A stretch of DNA of 15,917 bases from Bacillota bacterium (GTDB lineage Bacteria; Bacillota; UBA4882; UBA10575), in the NCBI GenBank assembly GCA_012521315.1, contig JAAYMP010000234.1, forward strand, positions 1 through 15,917, read 5' to 3'. The notes under the pieces are model-generated. The model worked only from the letters and a program-made list of their open reading frames with translations. It was not told the origin of the DNA and did no database searches. The position numbers were made by a program, and so were the translations under genes. Positions 5,556 to 12,139 of this stretch are shown in pieces; position 1 is the stretch's first letter, and each line of letters starts with the position of its first letter.

Positions 5556-6398
5556 TTATTCAAAGTCAATCCCGTAAAAGATCCGGATCAATTTCTCCTT
5601 GAACCGTTGGGAGACAAGCCGGGCCAGAAAGGGAAATTTCGTCGAGAGGAAATCGCCGGCCACGTAATACGGACGGGGGTTATGCTGCCTGATGATCCGG
5701 AGTACCTGCGCGGCCACCACCTGGGGCGGGGGGGATTTTTCCATATTAACGTCGATCACCCGCCAACAGGATTCCATCCATTTTTGGTAGGGCGAGTCTT
5801 CCTTGGACCCGAATTCAGTAACGTTATTAAAGTTTGTTTTAATATCGCCCGGTTCAACCGCAACCACTTTCACCCCGTAGGGGCGGAGTTCCTGGCGGAG
5901 TCCTTCGGTCAGCGCCGCGAGAGCGGATTTGGTCGCCGAATAGTGAACCTGAAAGGGAATGACAAAGCGGGCGGCCAGCGAAGTAATATTGATGATAAGC
6001 CCTCTGCCTTGTTCCCGCATGACCGGTACCAACGCTTGAATTAAACGTAACGCCCCAAAGTAATTGGTCTCAAAGATCGCTTTCGCCTTGGCCAGGGGGA
6101 ACTCTTCCAACGGCCCGAAGACCCCAAACCCGGCGTTGTTAATTAAAACGTCAATGCCCCCGGCCTCCGCCAGAAAACGGTCAACGCCGGCACGGACCGC
6201 TTGGTCGTCGTTAACATCCATGGCCAAGAATTTCACCTTCTGGCGTAACGGTGCGGGGAGGGCCGCCACTTTGTCGAGATTGCGGGTCGTCCCCCAAACC
6301 AGACATCCCTGTTCCGCCAGGGTCTGCGCAATTGCGGCGCCAATCCCGGAAGAAGCGCCGGTAATCAGCACCTTTTTCCCTGACAAACTCGTTGCCAT
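5556..6398 (-). CDS. Short-chain dehydrogenase/reductase (classical SDR)
   Basis: The 280-residue protein is a classical SDR with a complete signature: TGASSGIG nucleotide loop (13-20), NNAG (87-90), catalytic Ser140, and YSATK with Tyr153 and Lys157. An Arg after the second strand (TTRN, 37-40) suggests NADP(H) preference. The C-terminal extension (about 195-280) contains basic and hydrophobic stretches (STKFPFLARLVSQRFKEKLIRIFYG) typical of retinol-dehydrogenase or 3-ketosphinganine-reductase-like members acting on lipid substrates near membranes. The ATG was chosen for its AAAGGAGCGG site; the ORF remains open upstream but lacks a better start. It begins 20 bases after the OmpH-like gene and is probably co-transcribed. 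Pairing with the convergent oxoamine synthase as a ketone reductase is a hypothesis only. Confidence 0.88.
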   Translation of the reverse strand: MATSLSGKKVLITGASSGIGAAIAQTLAEQGCLVWGTTRNLDKVAALPAPLRQKVKFLAMDVNDDQAVRAGVDRFLAEAGGIDVLINNAGFGVFGPLEEFPLAKAKAIFETNYFGALRLIQALVPVMREQGRGLIINITSLAARFVIPFQVHYSATKSALAALTEGLRQELRPYGVKVVAVEPGDIKTNFNNVTEFGSKEDSPYQKWMESCWRVIDVNMEKSPPPQVVAAQVLRIIRQHNPRPYYVAGDFLSTKFPFLARLVSQRFKEKLIRIFYGIDFE

Positions 6399-6418
6399 CA
6401 GAAACCGCTCCTTTTTGC

Positions 6419-7015
6419 TTACTCTCCGCCACCGGATCCTTCCGCCAACGAATCCGACCGGGGATCCTTTCCGCCGAAAAAGATCCAAACCCGCTGGCAG
6501 AAGGTCAACCCCCACTTGTCCCAGGTTTTCAGGACTTGATCGGTCACGTCGTCCCCGCCCACCTGGAAACCGCTTTTGAGGAGGATACAATCGTACTTTT
6601 TCTTCTTCGCCACATGGGCAACAACCGCTTCCAGCTCCTTCAGCACGGCCTCTTCTTGTCGCCGGTAGCTTTCCTCCAGTTCCTGCCTTTTCTGGTCGAG
6701 GCGGGCCTGGGTGGTCGCCGCCAGTTCCCGGCTGCGTTCAAAATCATCCAGGCTCAACGCTTTGATCTGCTGTTGGTGTTCGGCTAAAACTTGCGCCGTA
6801 AACTCCTCCAGGATCCGCTGGTTGTTTTTTGCCCGTTGCCCCAAGGCAATAAAGGGGGGCGCCTCCTTTTTAATCCGGTTAAGGTCAATAAGGCCAATTT
6901 TGGGTTCGGCTACTTTTGTCTTCGCTTCTACCGTCCAGTGTGGCCCGGCGTAAGCTAAAACCAGAAGGAGTAGGCCAACGGTTAAAATTAAAAAGAGGGT
7001 AAAACGTTTTGCCAT
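6419..7015 (-). CDS. OmpH/Skp-family periplasmic chaperone-like protein
   Basis: The 198-residue product has an N-terminal hydrophobic signal or anchor (residues about 5-23, ending AYAGPHW), a short strand IGLIDLNRI (40-48), a long charged coiled coil (about 60-138, rich in Glu, Gln, Arg and Lys), and a C-terminal segment KYDCILLKSGFQVGGDDVTD followed by QVLKTW. The last part is the recognisable OmpH/Skp core (YDxVxxxxxxxxGGxDITDEVL). Skp holds unfolded outer membrane proteins in the periplasm of diderm bacteria, but family members also occur in some Firmicutes with unclear clients. The tail RSDSLAEGSGGGE is probably disordered. The start at 7015 has GGAGGAGC 8 bases upstream and gives a proper signal sequence; a longer reading from 7129 does not. 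The SDR gene follows closely. Confidence 0.8.
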   Translation of the reverse strand: MAKRFTLFLILTVGLLLLVLAYAGPHWTVEAKTKVAEPKIGLIDLNRIKKEAPPFIALGQRAKNNQRILEEFTAQVLAEHQQQIKALSLDDFERSRELAATTQARLDQKRQELEESYRRQEEAVLKELEAVVAHVAKKKKYDCILLKSGFQVGGDDVTDQVLKTWDKWGLTFCQRVWIFFGGKDPRSDSLAEGSGGGE

Positions 7016-7175
7016 CTTTAACTGCTCCTCCCCGGAAGTATTAAATCGAAACCAAAGACCGGTCCGGTGCCAACAGAGGAGATATTCAACCCGCCGCGCC
7101 AATCTCCTGCCGGGAATAATTAACGTCACAGCCGCAAGAATAACCCTCCCCCCGGCGGGACGGTCAGCAACGGAA

Positions 7176-7814
7176 CTAGTATTTCACCCTTTTTCCGGTA
7201 TGGAGCAGGATTGTTTCCTCGCCGATGTTGGTGGCGTGGTCGGCAATCCGTTCCAAAAAGCGGGCGACCATGTTAAACCGGACCGTTTGCCGGATGGAAC
7301 GGAGTTGCCCATCGGTCAATTCGCCACTGGTCAACTCTTTAAAAATAAGGTCACAAAGATTATCGGCCTCTTCATCTTTACGGCAAACCGCTTCCGCCAA
7401 ATCGGAGTCGCCATCAAGAAAAGCCCTTAACGCCACTTCAAGCATATTAAGGGCTAAAGAGGCCAATTTCGGAATATGAATTAATGGTTTTATGTATTCT
7501 TCATTTTTTAACTCCAGAACGATCTCCGCAATGTTCGTCGCATAATCGGCGATCCGTTCCAGATCTTTCGCCATCTTAAAAATGGAAAGACTACTGCGCA
7601 GTTCTTTCCCATGAGGGTTCTTCTCCGCAATAAACCGGGTGGTCTTATCTTCAAAGACGATCAACTCGTTATCAAAGAGGTCATCCTCTCTGATAATCTC
7701 CAAAGCGGCTTCCGGATCTTTTTCCACCAAAGCCTTGATCGACCGTTCAACCCTTTCTTTAACCGCATCCCCCATCTTTTTGATCTCCGTCATTAACTGT
7801 TCAAGCTGGTTCAA
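7176..7814 (-). CDS. phoU: Phosphate signalling protein PhoU
   Basis: The protein is all-helical with the two tandem PhoU repeats, each carrying the metal-cluster motif: ERIADYATNIAE (86-97) and ERIADHATNIGE (188-199). PhoU links Pst phosphate uptake to the PhoR sensor kinase and represses phosphate-starvation responses; members of this family may also regulate Na/Pi transporters. The length (212 residues from a TTG start) is normal. I prefer TTG at 7814 because AGAAAGGTG lies 8 bases upstream; GTG at 7823 is in frame but overlaps that site. No pstSCAB, phoR or Na/Pi cotransporter gene is adjacent, so its partner lies elsewhere or is unusual. A nested inverted-repeat element lies directly upstream. 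The OmpH-like gene starts 160 bases further on the same strand. Confidence 0.93.
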   Translation of the reverse strand: MNQLEQLMTEIKKMGDAVKERVERSIKALVEKDPEAALEIIREDDLFDNELIVFEDKTTRFIAEKNPHGKELRSSLSIFKMAKDLERIADYATNIAEIVLELKNEEYIKPLIHIPKLASLALNMLEVALRAFLDGDSDLAEAVCRKDEEADNLCDLIFKELTSGELTDGQLRSIRQTVRFNMVARFLERIADHATNIGEETILLHTGKRVKY

Positions 7815-7848
7815 AGCAACCACACCTTTCTCGTAATATACTTGGCCC

Positions 7849-7919
7849 TTTACCCATTACTAACGTCCGGTTGCCCAAATAATTCCCGGTAAGATCACTA
7901 TTAGTTACCAAAGGGTAAA
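7849..7919 (-). promoter_or_regulatory. Nested inverted-repeat element upstream of phoU
   Basis: Three pairings nest inside one another: TTTACCC (7849-7855) with GGGTAAA (7913-7919), ACTAA (7859-7863) with TTAGT (7901-7905), and CCGG (7867-7870) with CCGG (7886-7889). As RNA on the minus strand this would be a stem with internal loops ending about 35 bases before the phoU start. It may be a cis-regulatory leader or a protein-binding site. A 45-codon minus-strand ORF over the same bases has AT-rich third positions and is less likely. Beyond it, 7920-8165 holds no gene I can support. Confidence 0.4.
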
Positions 7920-8165
7920 ATCCTGCCGCCACTTTCATGCGCCTTTCTTTCCTCCTCCCCCTCGCCCGCAAAGAGCAGGGAGGATTTAACCGGGGATTAG
8001 CGAAGTTAATAATGATTAGCGTCGCGACTGAAAACAAGGAGGTGACTGGAGCTCATTCCAACGGATCACTTAATCCCGGCATCATTGTTTTATTGATCTG
8101 CTTGCCTTGACTGGACAACTGGTTTCAAGATACGGAAAAATTATTCCTTTGGGAGGAGTTTTACC

Positions 8166-9017
8166 ATGTCGATTAAAATCGTCACCGATTCCACCGCCGA
8201 CCTCTCACCGGAATTAAAAAGCCGTTACGGTATTGAGGTGGTTCCCCTGACGGTCCATTTTGGTGAGGAGGTCTATTATGATGGGGTCAACCTTACGCAG
8301 GATGAGTTTTTGGAAAAAGTCAACACTTCGCCCCATTTCCCCAAGACCGGCCAGGCCACGCCGGCCACCTTTTTAGAGCTTTTCCGCCGCCTTCTCGCGG
8401 AAGGTCATGAAATCCTCTTTGTCGGAATCTCCGCCGATCTCTCCGGCACTTACGCCTCCGCCTGTCTGGCGGCACAAGAATTGGCCGGTGCCCCCATTGT
8501 CGCCGTCGATTCCCGCAACCTGTCGTTAGGCATCGGTGTTTTAGCTTTGCAGGCCGCCGAAATGGCTGAGCAGGGGGCCTCGCTCCAAACGATTGCCGAC
8601 CACCTCAGGGCGATGACCCCACGGATTAGAACCTCCTTCATCGTCGAGTCGCTGGACTTTTTATATAAAGGGGGAAGACTCACCCGGACGCAGGCGCTGA
8701 TCGGTAACGTGCTCCAGATTCACCCGCGCATCGAGGTGGTCGACGGCAAGATGATCGTCCCGGAGAAAATCCGGGGGAGCAAAAGCAAAGCCAAGGCCCG
8801 CCTTTTGGAATGGATCACCGCCAACAAAGAACGGGTCGACAACAACTGGGTCGGCGTTGCCCATTGCCGCGACGAAGAGGCGGCCAATGAGCTCGCCGCA
8901 CAGTTACGGGAGATGAAACTGGCCCGCAACCTCATTGTTACCAAAGCCGGGGCCGTAATCTCAACCCACTGCGGCCCGGGAACCGTGGGCATCATTTATG
9001 TGGAAAAAGAGGCTTAA
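8166..9017 (+). CDS. DegV family fatty-acid-binding protein (FakB-like)
   Basis: The 283-residue protein is a full-length DegV family member. The opening IKIVTDSTADLS, the loop TGQATP (61-66) and the fatty-acid carboxylate site around LSGTYASA (Ser93 and following) are conserved. So is the late segment with AGAVISTHCGPGTVGI. DegV/FakB proteins bind a fatty acid and present it to the kinase FakA for phosphorylation, feeding exogenous fatty acids into phospholipid synthesis. No FakA-like DAK-domain gene is in the window, so the kinase must be elsewhere. The ATG is preceded by GGGAGGAG about 8 bases upstream, and a hairpin terminator follows the stop. It appears to be a single-gene unit. Which fatty acid it binds cannot be read from sequence. 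Confidence 0.93.
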   Translation: MSIKIVTDSTADLSPELKSRYGIEVVPLTVHFGEEVYYDGVNLTQDEFLEKVNTSPHFPKTGQATPATFLELFRRLLAEGHEILFVGISADLSGTYASACLAAQELAGAPIVAVDSRNLSLGIGVLALQAAEMAEQGASLQTIADHLRAMTPRIRTSFIVESLDFLYKGGRLTRTQALIGNVLQIHPRIEVVDGKMIVPEKIRGSKSKAKARLLEWITANKERVDNNWVGVAHCRDEEAANELAAQLREMKLARNLIVTKAGAVISTHCGPGTVGIIYVEKEA

Positions 9018-9056
9018 AGACAACAAGGGGACCACAAAGGTCCCCTTGGCCTCTTT
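9006..9056 (+). terminator. Intrinsic terminator after degV with a second outer stem
   Basis: CAAGGGGACC (9024-9033) pairs perfectly with GGTCCCCTTG (9039-9048) around ACAAA. An outer pair, AAAGAGGC (9006-9013) with GCCTCTTT (9049-9056), extends the structure and overlaps the last degV codons. The T-run is short (CTCTTT), so efficiency may be moderate. Confidence 0.75.
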
Positions 9057-9067
9057 AGCGCTTGGCG

Positions 9068-9172
9068 TTAGATCGATAAGTCCAAACCCGTCCAGCTTTC
9101 CTTCATCCTCAGCAACACCTTGACAATCTCCGGGTCCAGTTTTTTCAGGATTTTTTGGTCGCTTTTGGAAAT
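9068..9172 (-). pseudogene. Cryptic coding-like stretch, 34 codons, no canonical start
   Basis: On the minus strand an open frame reads ISKSDQKILKKLDPEIVKVL, then LRMKESWTGLDLSI and a TAA stop. It looks like real protein (amphipathic, balanced composition), and 24 of 34 codons end in G or C, as in neighbouring genes. The frame has no ATG, GTG or TTG near its beginning. Upstream, a run of seven T (minus strand) separates it from a hydrophobic frame beginning MGWAIYVVILLTTSQF at 9239; removing one T would join them into about 56 residues. It could be a small gene with a frameshift, a remnant of a decayed gene, or a gene using an unusual start (ATT at 9172). The upstream ATG lacks a ribosome binding site. 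Confidence 0.3.
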
Positions 9173-9251
9173 AGACCTTGTGAAAAAAAGGAAATTGGCT
9201 GGTTGTCAATAATATTACAACATAGATCGCCCATCCCAAGGAGGGTCCAAG

Positions 9252-9611
9252 ATGTATAACTTAGACCAACTCCTTTCTTACCTTGTTTTTATTGCCGTGA
9301 TCACCTTCATTGTCGAACGGATCATTGAGAATATACTCATTCCGTTGCTTCCCCCGGTGCCGGAGGACAAGGAGCATCCGGGCGAAAACACCGCAAAAAT
9401 AGTTGCTTTCCGTACTTACCTGACATTACTTCTTACCTTTGCTTTTGGTTTAGGGTTGGCCCTGGCGAATCCCCGTTTCCGTCTCCTGGCGGGCGGACTG
9501 GGGATGGAAGCAGAACCCTTGATCGACAGCCTCTTTACGGCGGCGTTGATGGCCGGCGGTTCCCAACCGCTCCACTCCATTATTGAACAGGCCCGGAAAA
9601 GAAACAAGTAA
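9252..9611 (+). CDS. Small membrane protein of unknown function (119 aa)
   Basis: I do not recognise a named family. The protein has a first membrane segment at about residues 8-33 (interrupted by VERIIEN, so possibly partly amphipathic), a hydrophilic stretch rich in Glu, Pro and Lys (34-48), a second membrane segment at about 55-72 (TYLTLLLTFAFGLGLALA), and a final helix with FTAALMAGGSQPLHSIIEQA before a basic tail RKRNK. This small-integral-membrane arrangement recalls holin-like or phage-associated membrane proteins, but there is no phage context. The ATG has AAGGAGGG 7 bases upstream, so expression is credible. It lies between degV and the HAD gene with no clear operon partner. Confidence 0.75.
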   Translation: MYNLDQLLSYLVFIAVITFIVERIIENILIPLLPPVPEDKEHPGENTAKIVAFRTYLTLLLTFAFGLGLALANPRFRLLAGGLGMEAEPLIDSLFTAALMAGGSQPLHSIIEQARKRNK

Positions 9612-9683
9612 GTTTTACGTCGTAATTAAAAAACTTGTTAAAACCTTGATCCTGGTTGTTTTTTCCGTCAAAACCTTGTACTG

Positions 9684-9689
9684 TATAAT
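9684..9689 (+). promoter_or_regulatory. -10 element upstream of the HAD gene
   Basis: A perfect TATAAT preceded by TG lies 61 bases upstream of the HAD start. No convincing -35 is found at 16-18 bases. The direct repeat AAAACCTTG (9640-9648 and 9670-9678) lies in this region. AACC/GGTT (9642-9645 and 9654-9657) followed by GTTTTTT may be a weak terminator for the membrane protein gene. Confidence 0.4.
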
Positions 9690-9749
9690 TAAGCAATCCG
9701 TAATGCTCTTGTTCAGGAAGAAAGAGCCTTTCATCAAAGGAGAAGAAGG

Positions 9750-10556
9750 ATGAAGTACAAATTAGTAGCAGTTGATGTCGACGGCACCCTCCTTGACAGT
9801 CAGAGCAAACTGGCGCCGGAAACGATCACAGCAATCCAGGAAACCACCGCGGCCGGGGTGATCGTTACCATCTGTACCGGCCGGCCAATTCAAGGAGTCG
9901 AACCATTGATTGCGGAGCTGGGCCTGGATCTACCCTTTATTACATACAACGGCGCCAAAATCGTCATGGGCAAATCAAGGAAGATCCTTTACGCCCAGAC
10001 GATGCGGGGTGAAGACGTCAAAACCGTTTACCAACTTGGCACAGGCCTCAAAACCACCGTCGCCATTTGGGCCGACAACAAACTCTATGTCCAGCCGTTC
10101 GGTCCGGAAGCAACAGTCTACGCCGGCCATTCAAGGGTGGAACCGCAGCCCATCACCGATTTGGAAGCGCTCATCGCCCAAGGGGTGACGAAAGTCCTTT
10201 TTTTTGACAAAGTAGAGGCGATCCGGCATTTTGTCAAGCAGGTGGCCCCGGCGGTTCCCCCAACGGTCAATTATTGCACCTCCCTCCCTTTCATGCTGGA
10301 ATTTTTCGACCAGGAAATCTCGAAAGCCAATGCTCTGGCCAGACTAAGCGCTTATTACGGTTTCACCCGGGAGGAAATCATCGCGATCGGGGACGGGTTT
10401 AACGATCTGCCCATGATCAAATATGCCGGACTCGGAATTGCCATGGCCAACGCCGATGCCGCCATCAAACAACAGGCCGACTATGTTACGCTTTCCAACG
10501 ATGAAAACGGCGTGGCCCACGCCCTCTACCGCTTTTGCTTAAACCAAGGGCGGTAA
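9750..10556 (+). CDS. Cof-type HAD-IIB family phosphatase
   Basis: The 268-residue protein is a complete Cof/HAD-IIB phosphohydrolase. Motif I is DVDGTLLD with the nucleophile Asp9 and acid-base Asp11; motif II is the Thr in VTICTGRP (Thr43); motif III is Lys192 in ISKANALARL; motif IV is IGDGFNDLPMI (Asp215, Asp219) followed by AGLGIAMANA. The large C2 cap lies between about 85 and 185. Members dephosphorylate sugar phosphates, pyridoxal phosphate or flavin mononucleotide, and the substrate cannot be read from sequence. The next gene, aldose 1-epimerase, lies 84 bases downstream on the same strand, which favours a sugar phosphate substrate. The ATG has AAAGGAGAAG upstream at a good distance. 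Confidence 0.92.
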   Translation: MKYKLVAVDVDGTLLDSQSKLAPETITAIQETTAAGVIVTICTGRPIQGVEPLIAELGLDLPFITYNGAKIVMGKSRKILYAQTMRGEDVKTVYQLGTGLKTTVAIWADNKLYVQPFGPEATVYAGHSRVEPQPITDLEALIAQGVTKVLFFDKVEAIRHFVKQVAPAVPPTVNYCTSLPFMLEFFDQEISKANALARLSAYYGFTREEIIAIGDGFNDLPMIKYAGLGIAMANADAAIKQQADYVTLSNDENGVAHALYRFCLNQGR

Positions 10557-10640
10557 GTTTCGGTTGCCGTCTTGTTTTTGTTTTCGCGGATCCAAGGATA
10601 ATGATCTGAGCGTTCAAACCAAAACCAAGGAGGCGAAACT

Positions 10641-11678
10641 ATGAATATCACCAAGATACCCTTTGGCGTCGTTGGCGGGAAGGAAGTCTTTCAGTTCACC
10701 CTTAAGAACAAAAACGACATGACGGTGCAGATGATTAATTACGGGGGGATCATCACCTCGCTGCTGGTCCCGGACAAAACGGGGAAACTTGACGACGTGG
10801 TCCTCGGGTTTGACAATCTAGCCACCTACTTAACCGAACACCCCTATGTCGGCACGCTCATCGGTCGTTACGCCAACCGCATCGCCCAAGGCCGCTTTGT
10901 TCTGAACGGTAAAACGTACCGGCTACCCCTGAATGACGGCGAAAACCATCTCCACGGCGGGAACGCCGGGTTCCACCGGGTCGTCTGGGAGGCGGCCGAG
11001 TTCGGTGACGCGGAAAGAGTTGGGGTGGAACTCAATTACTTGTCCAGAGACGGGGAGGAAGGATACCCGGGGAACTTGTCCGTCACGGTCCGTTTCTTAC
11101 TGAATGACCAAAATGAACTGGTCATCAAGTATTTAGCCACCACCGATCAGCCAACCGTGGTCAACCTCACCCACCACAATTACTTTAATTTAAAGGGCGA
11201 GGGGTGCGGCGACATCCTGGACCATGAAGTCATGATCAACGCCGACCGTTATACGGTCGCGGGCGAAGGCTTAATCCCCACCGGCGAACTGGCGCCGGTG
11301 AAAAATACCCCTTTAGACTTCACCGCCTGGCAACCGATCGGGGCACGCATCGCCGAGCTGTCCGGTGGTTACGACCATAATTATGTCTTAAACCGGGAGG
11401 GCGCCGGCCTAACCTTGGCCGCCAGCGTCCGCCAACCGAAGAGCGGCCGGATCATGACGGTTTACACCACCGAACCGGGTATGCAGTTTTATACCGGGAA
11501 CTCTCTCGACGGGACCTTTACCGGAAAACGCGGCGTAAAATACGGAAAACACAGCGGATTCTGTCTGGAAACCCAACACTTCCCCGATTCTCCCAACCAC
11601 CCCGGGTTTCCTTCCACGGTCCTCAATCCGGGCGAGGTCTACCGGCAGACAACCATCTATCGCTTCGCAACCATCTAA
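10641..11678 (+). CDS. galM: Aldose 1-epimerase (mutarotase)
   Basis: The 345-residue protein interconverts the alpha and beta anomers of hexoses such as galactose and glucose. The family signature is complete: GRYANRIAQGRF (75-86), NHLHGG with His105, VNLTHHNYFNL with the catalytic acid His179, GGYDHNYVL with Asp245, and CLETQHFPDSPNH with the catalytic base Glu310. The length is typical. The ATG has AAGGAGGCG upstream. No galK, galT or galE is nearby, so here it probably serves general sugar catabolism together with the preceding HAD phosphatase. A GATAAT at 10597-10602 may be a weak separate promoter. The gene ends at a strong bidirectional terminator. Confidence 0.95.
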   Translation: MNITKIPFGVVGGKEVFQFTLKNKNDMTVQMINYGGIITSLLVPDKTGKLDDVVLGFDNLATYLTEHPYVGTLIGRYANRIAQGRFVLNGKTYRLPLNDGENHLHGGNAGFHRVVWEAAEFGDAERVGVELNYLSRDGEEGYPGNLSVTVRFLLNDQNELVIKYLATTDQPTVVNLTHHNYFNLKGEGCGDILDHEVMINADRYTVAGEGLIPTGELAPVKNTPLDFTAWQPIGARIAELSGGYDHNYVLNREGAGLTLAASVRQPKSGRIMTVYTTEPGMQFYTGNSLDGTFTGKRGVKYGKHSGFCLETQHFPDSPNHPGFPSTVLNPGEVYRQTTIYRFATI

Positions 11679-11684
11679 AAAAAT

Positions 11685-11714
11685 AAGAGGGCTGGCCCGT
11701 CAACCAGCCCTCTT
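11685..11714. terminator. Bidirectional intrinsic terminator
   Basis: AAGAGGGCTGG (11685-11695) pairs perfectly with CCAGCCCTCTT (11704-11714) around an 8-base loop. The plus side is followed by TC and short Ts; the minus side is followed by TATTTTTT. It separates galM from the convergent glycosyltransferase-HIRAN genes and is stronger in the minus direction. Confidence 0.9.
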
Positions 11715-11758
11715 TCATTCGATTGTAATCACAACGCAATTAACAAGCGCAACACCGC

Positions 11759-12115
11759 TCAACTCATTTGCTGCAAGTCGTAAGTTTCCAGCAGAACAAT
11801 CTGCATCCGGATCTTGTCCAAGAGTTCGACAATGACAGTCTCTTTGGTGACAAACCGGACAATCCCATAGCAATGCTCATCAAAAGTATCATAGATCCGA
11901 CCGGCACTATGGCAGCCCCGGGGAACGGTCGCAGTGCTGTTTGCCACATAACCGACTTGGCCAACCGGCTCCACCTCAACCCGGATCGCTTCATCATCAT
12001 AGGCGTTCTCGGGTTCTTTGACCAGTTTCACGATCTGTTCCGGTTTAAAAATCTTCCGGCCGTAAAACTGGCTAAACCCGATCACCGCAACATATCTTTC
12101 CACCGACACCCCCAT
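11759..12115 (-). CDS. Stand-alone HIRAN domain protein
   Basis: This 118-residue protein consists almost entirely of a HIRAN domain (about 8-85). The pattern VIGFSQFYG (11-19), a central LVKEPENAYDDEAIRVEV (31-48) and VGYVANS (54-60) matches the family core, in which a (K/R)EPxNxxDxxAI motif precedes a G-Y-(L/V) strand. HIRAN domains in HLTF/Rad5 helicases bind the 3' end of single-stranded DNA, and small bacterial versions are common, often with unknown roles. The C-terminal part (86-118) is hydrophobic beta-like. It is the second gene after the glycosyltransferase on the same strand, with 24 bases between them. The ATG has GGAAAGGCGG upstream. Whether it acts on DNA or has another ligand is not known. 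Confidence 0.8.
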   Translation of the reverse strand: MGVSVERYVAVIGFSQFYGRKIFKPEQIVKLVKEPENAYDDEAIRVEVEPVGQVGYVANSTATVPRGCHSAGRIYDTFDEHCYGIVRFVTKETVIVELLDKIRMQIVLLETYDLQQMS

Positions 12116-12139
12116 AACCGCCTTTCCTTTTTGTTAATC

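Noticed and set aside
7801..7938. 45-codon minus-strand ORF beginning MKVAAGFYPLVTNS, overlapping the phoU start
   Set aside because: It has an AGAAAGG site but mostly AT-ending codons in a GC-ending neighbourhood, and the same bases form nested inverted repeats, which better explain the region.
8036..8110. Strong Shine-Dalgarno-like AAGGAGGTGA with a 22-codon GTG frame
   Set aside because: The GTG is part of the Shine-Dalgarno sequence itself, and no ATG, GTG or TTG lies at a proper distance, so it is probably a chance match.
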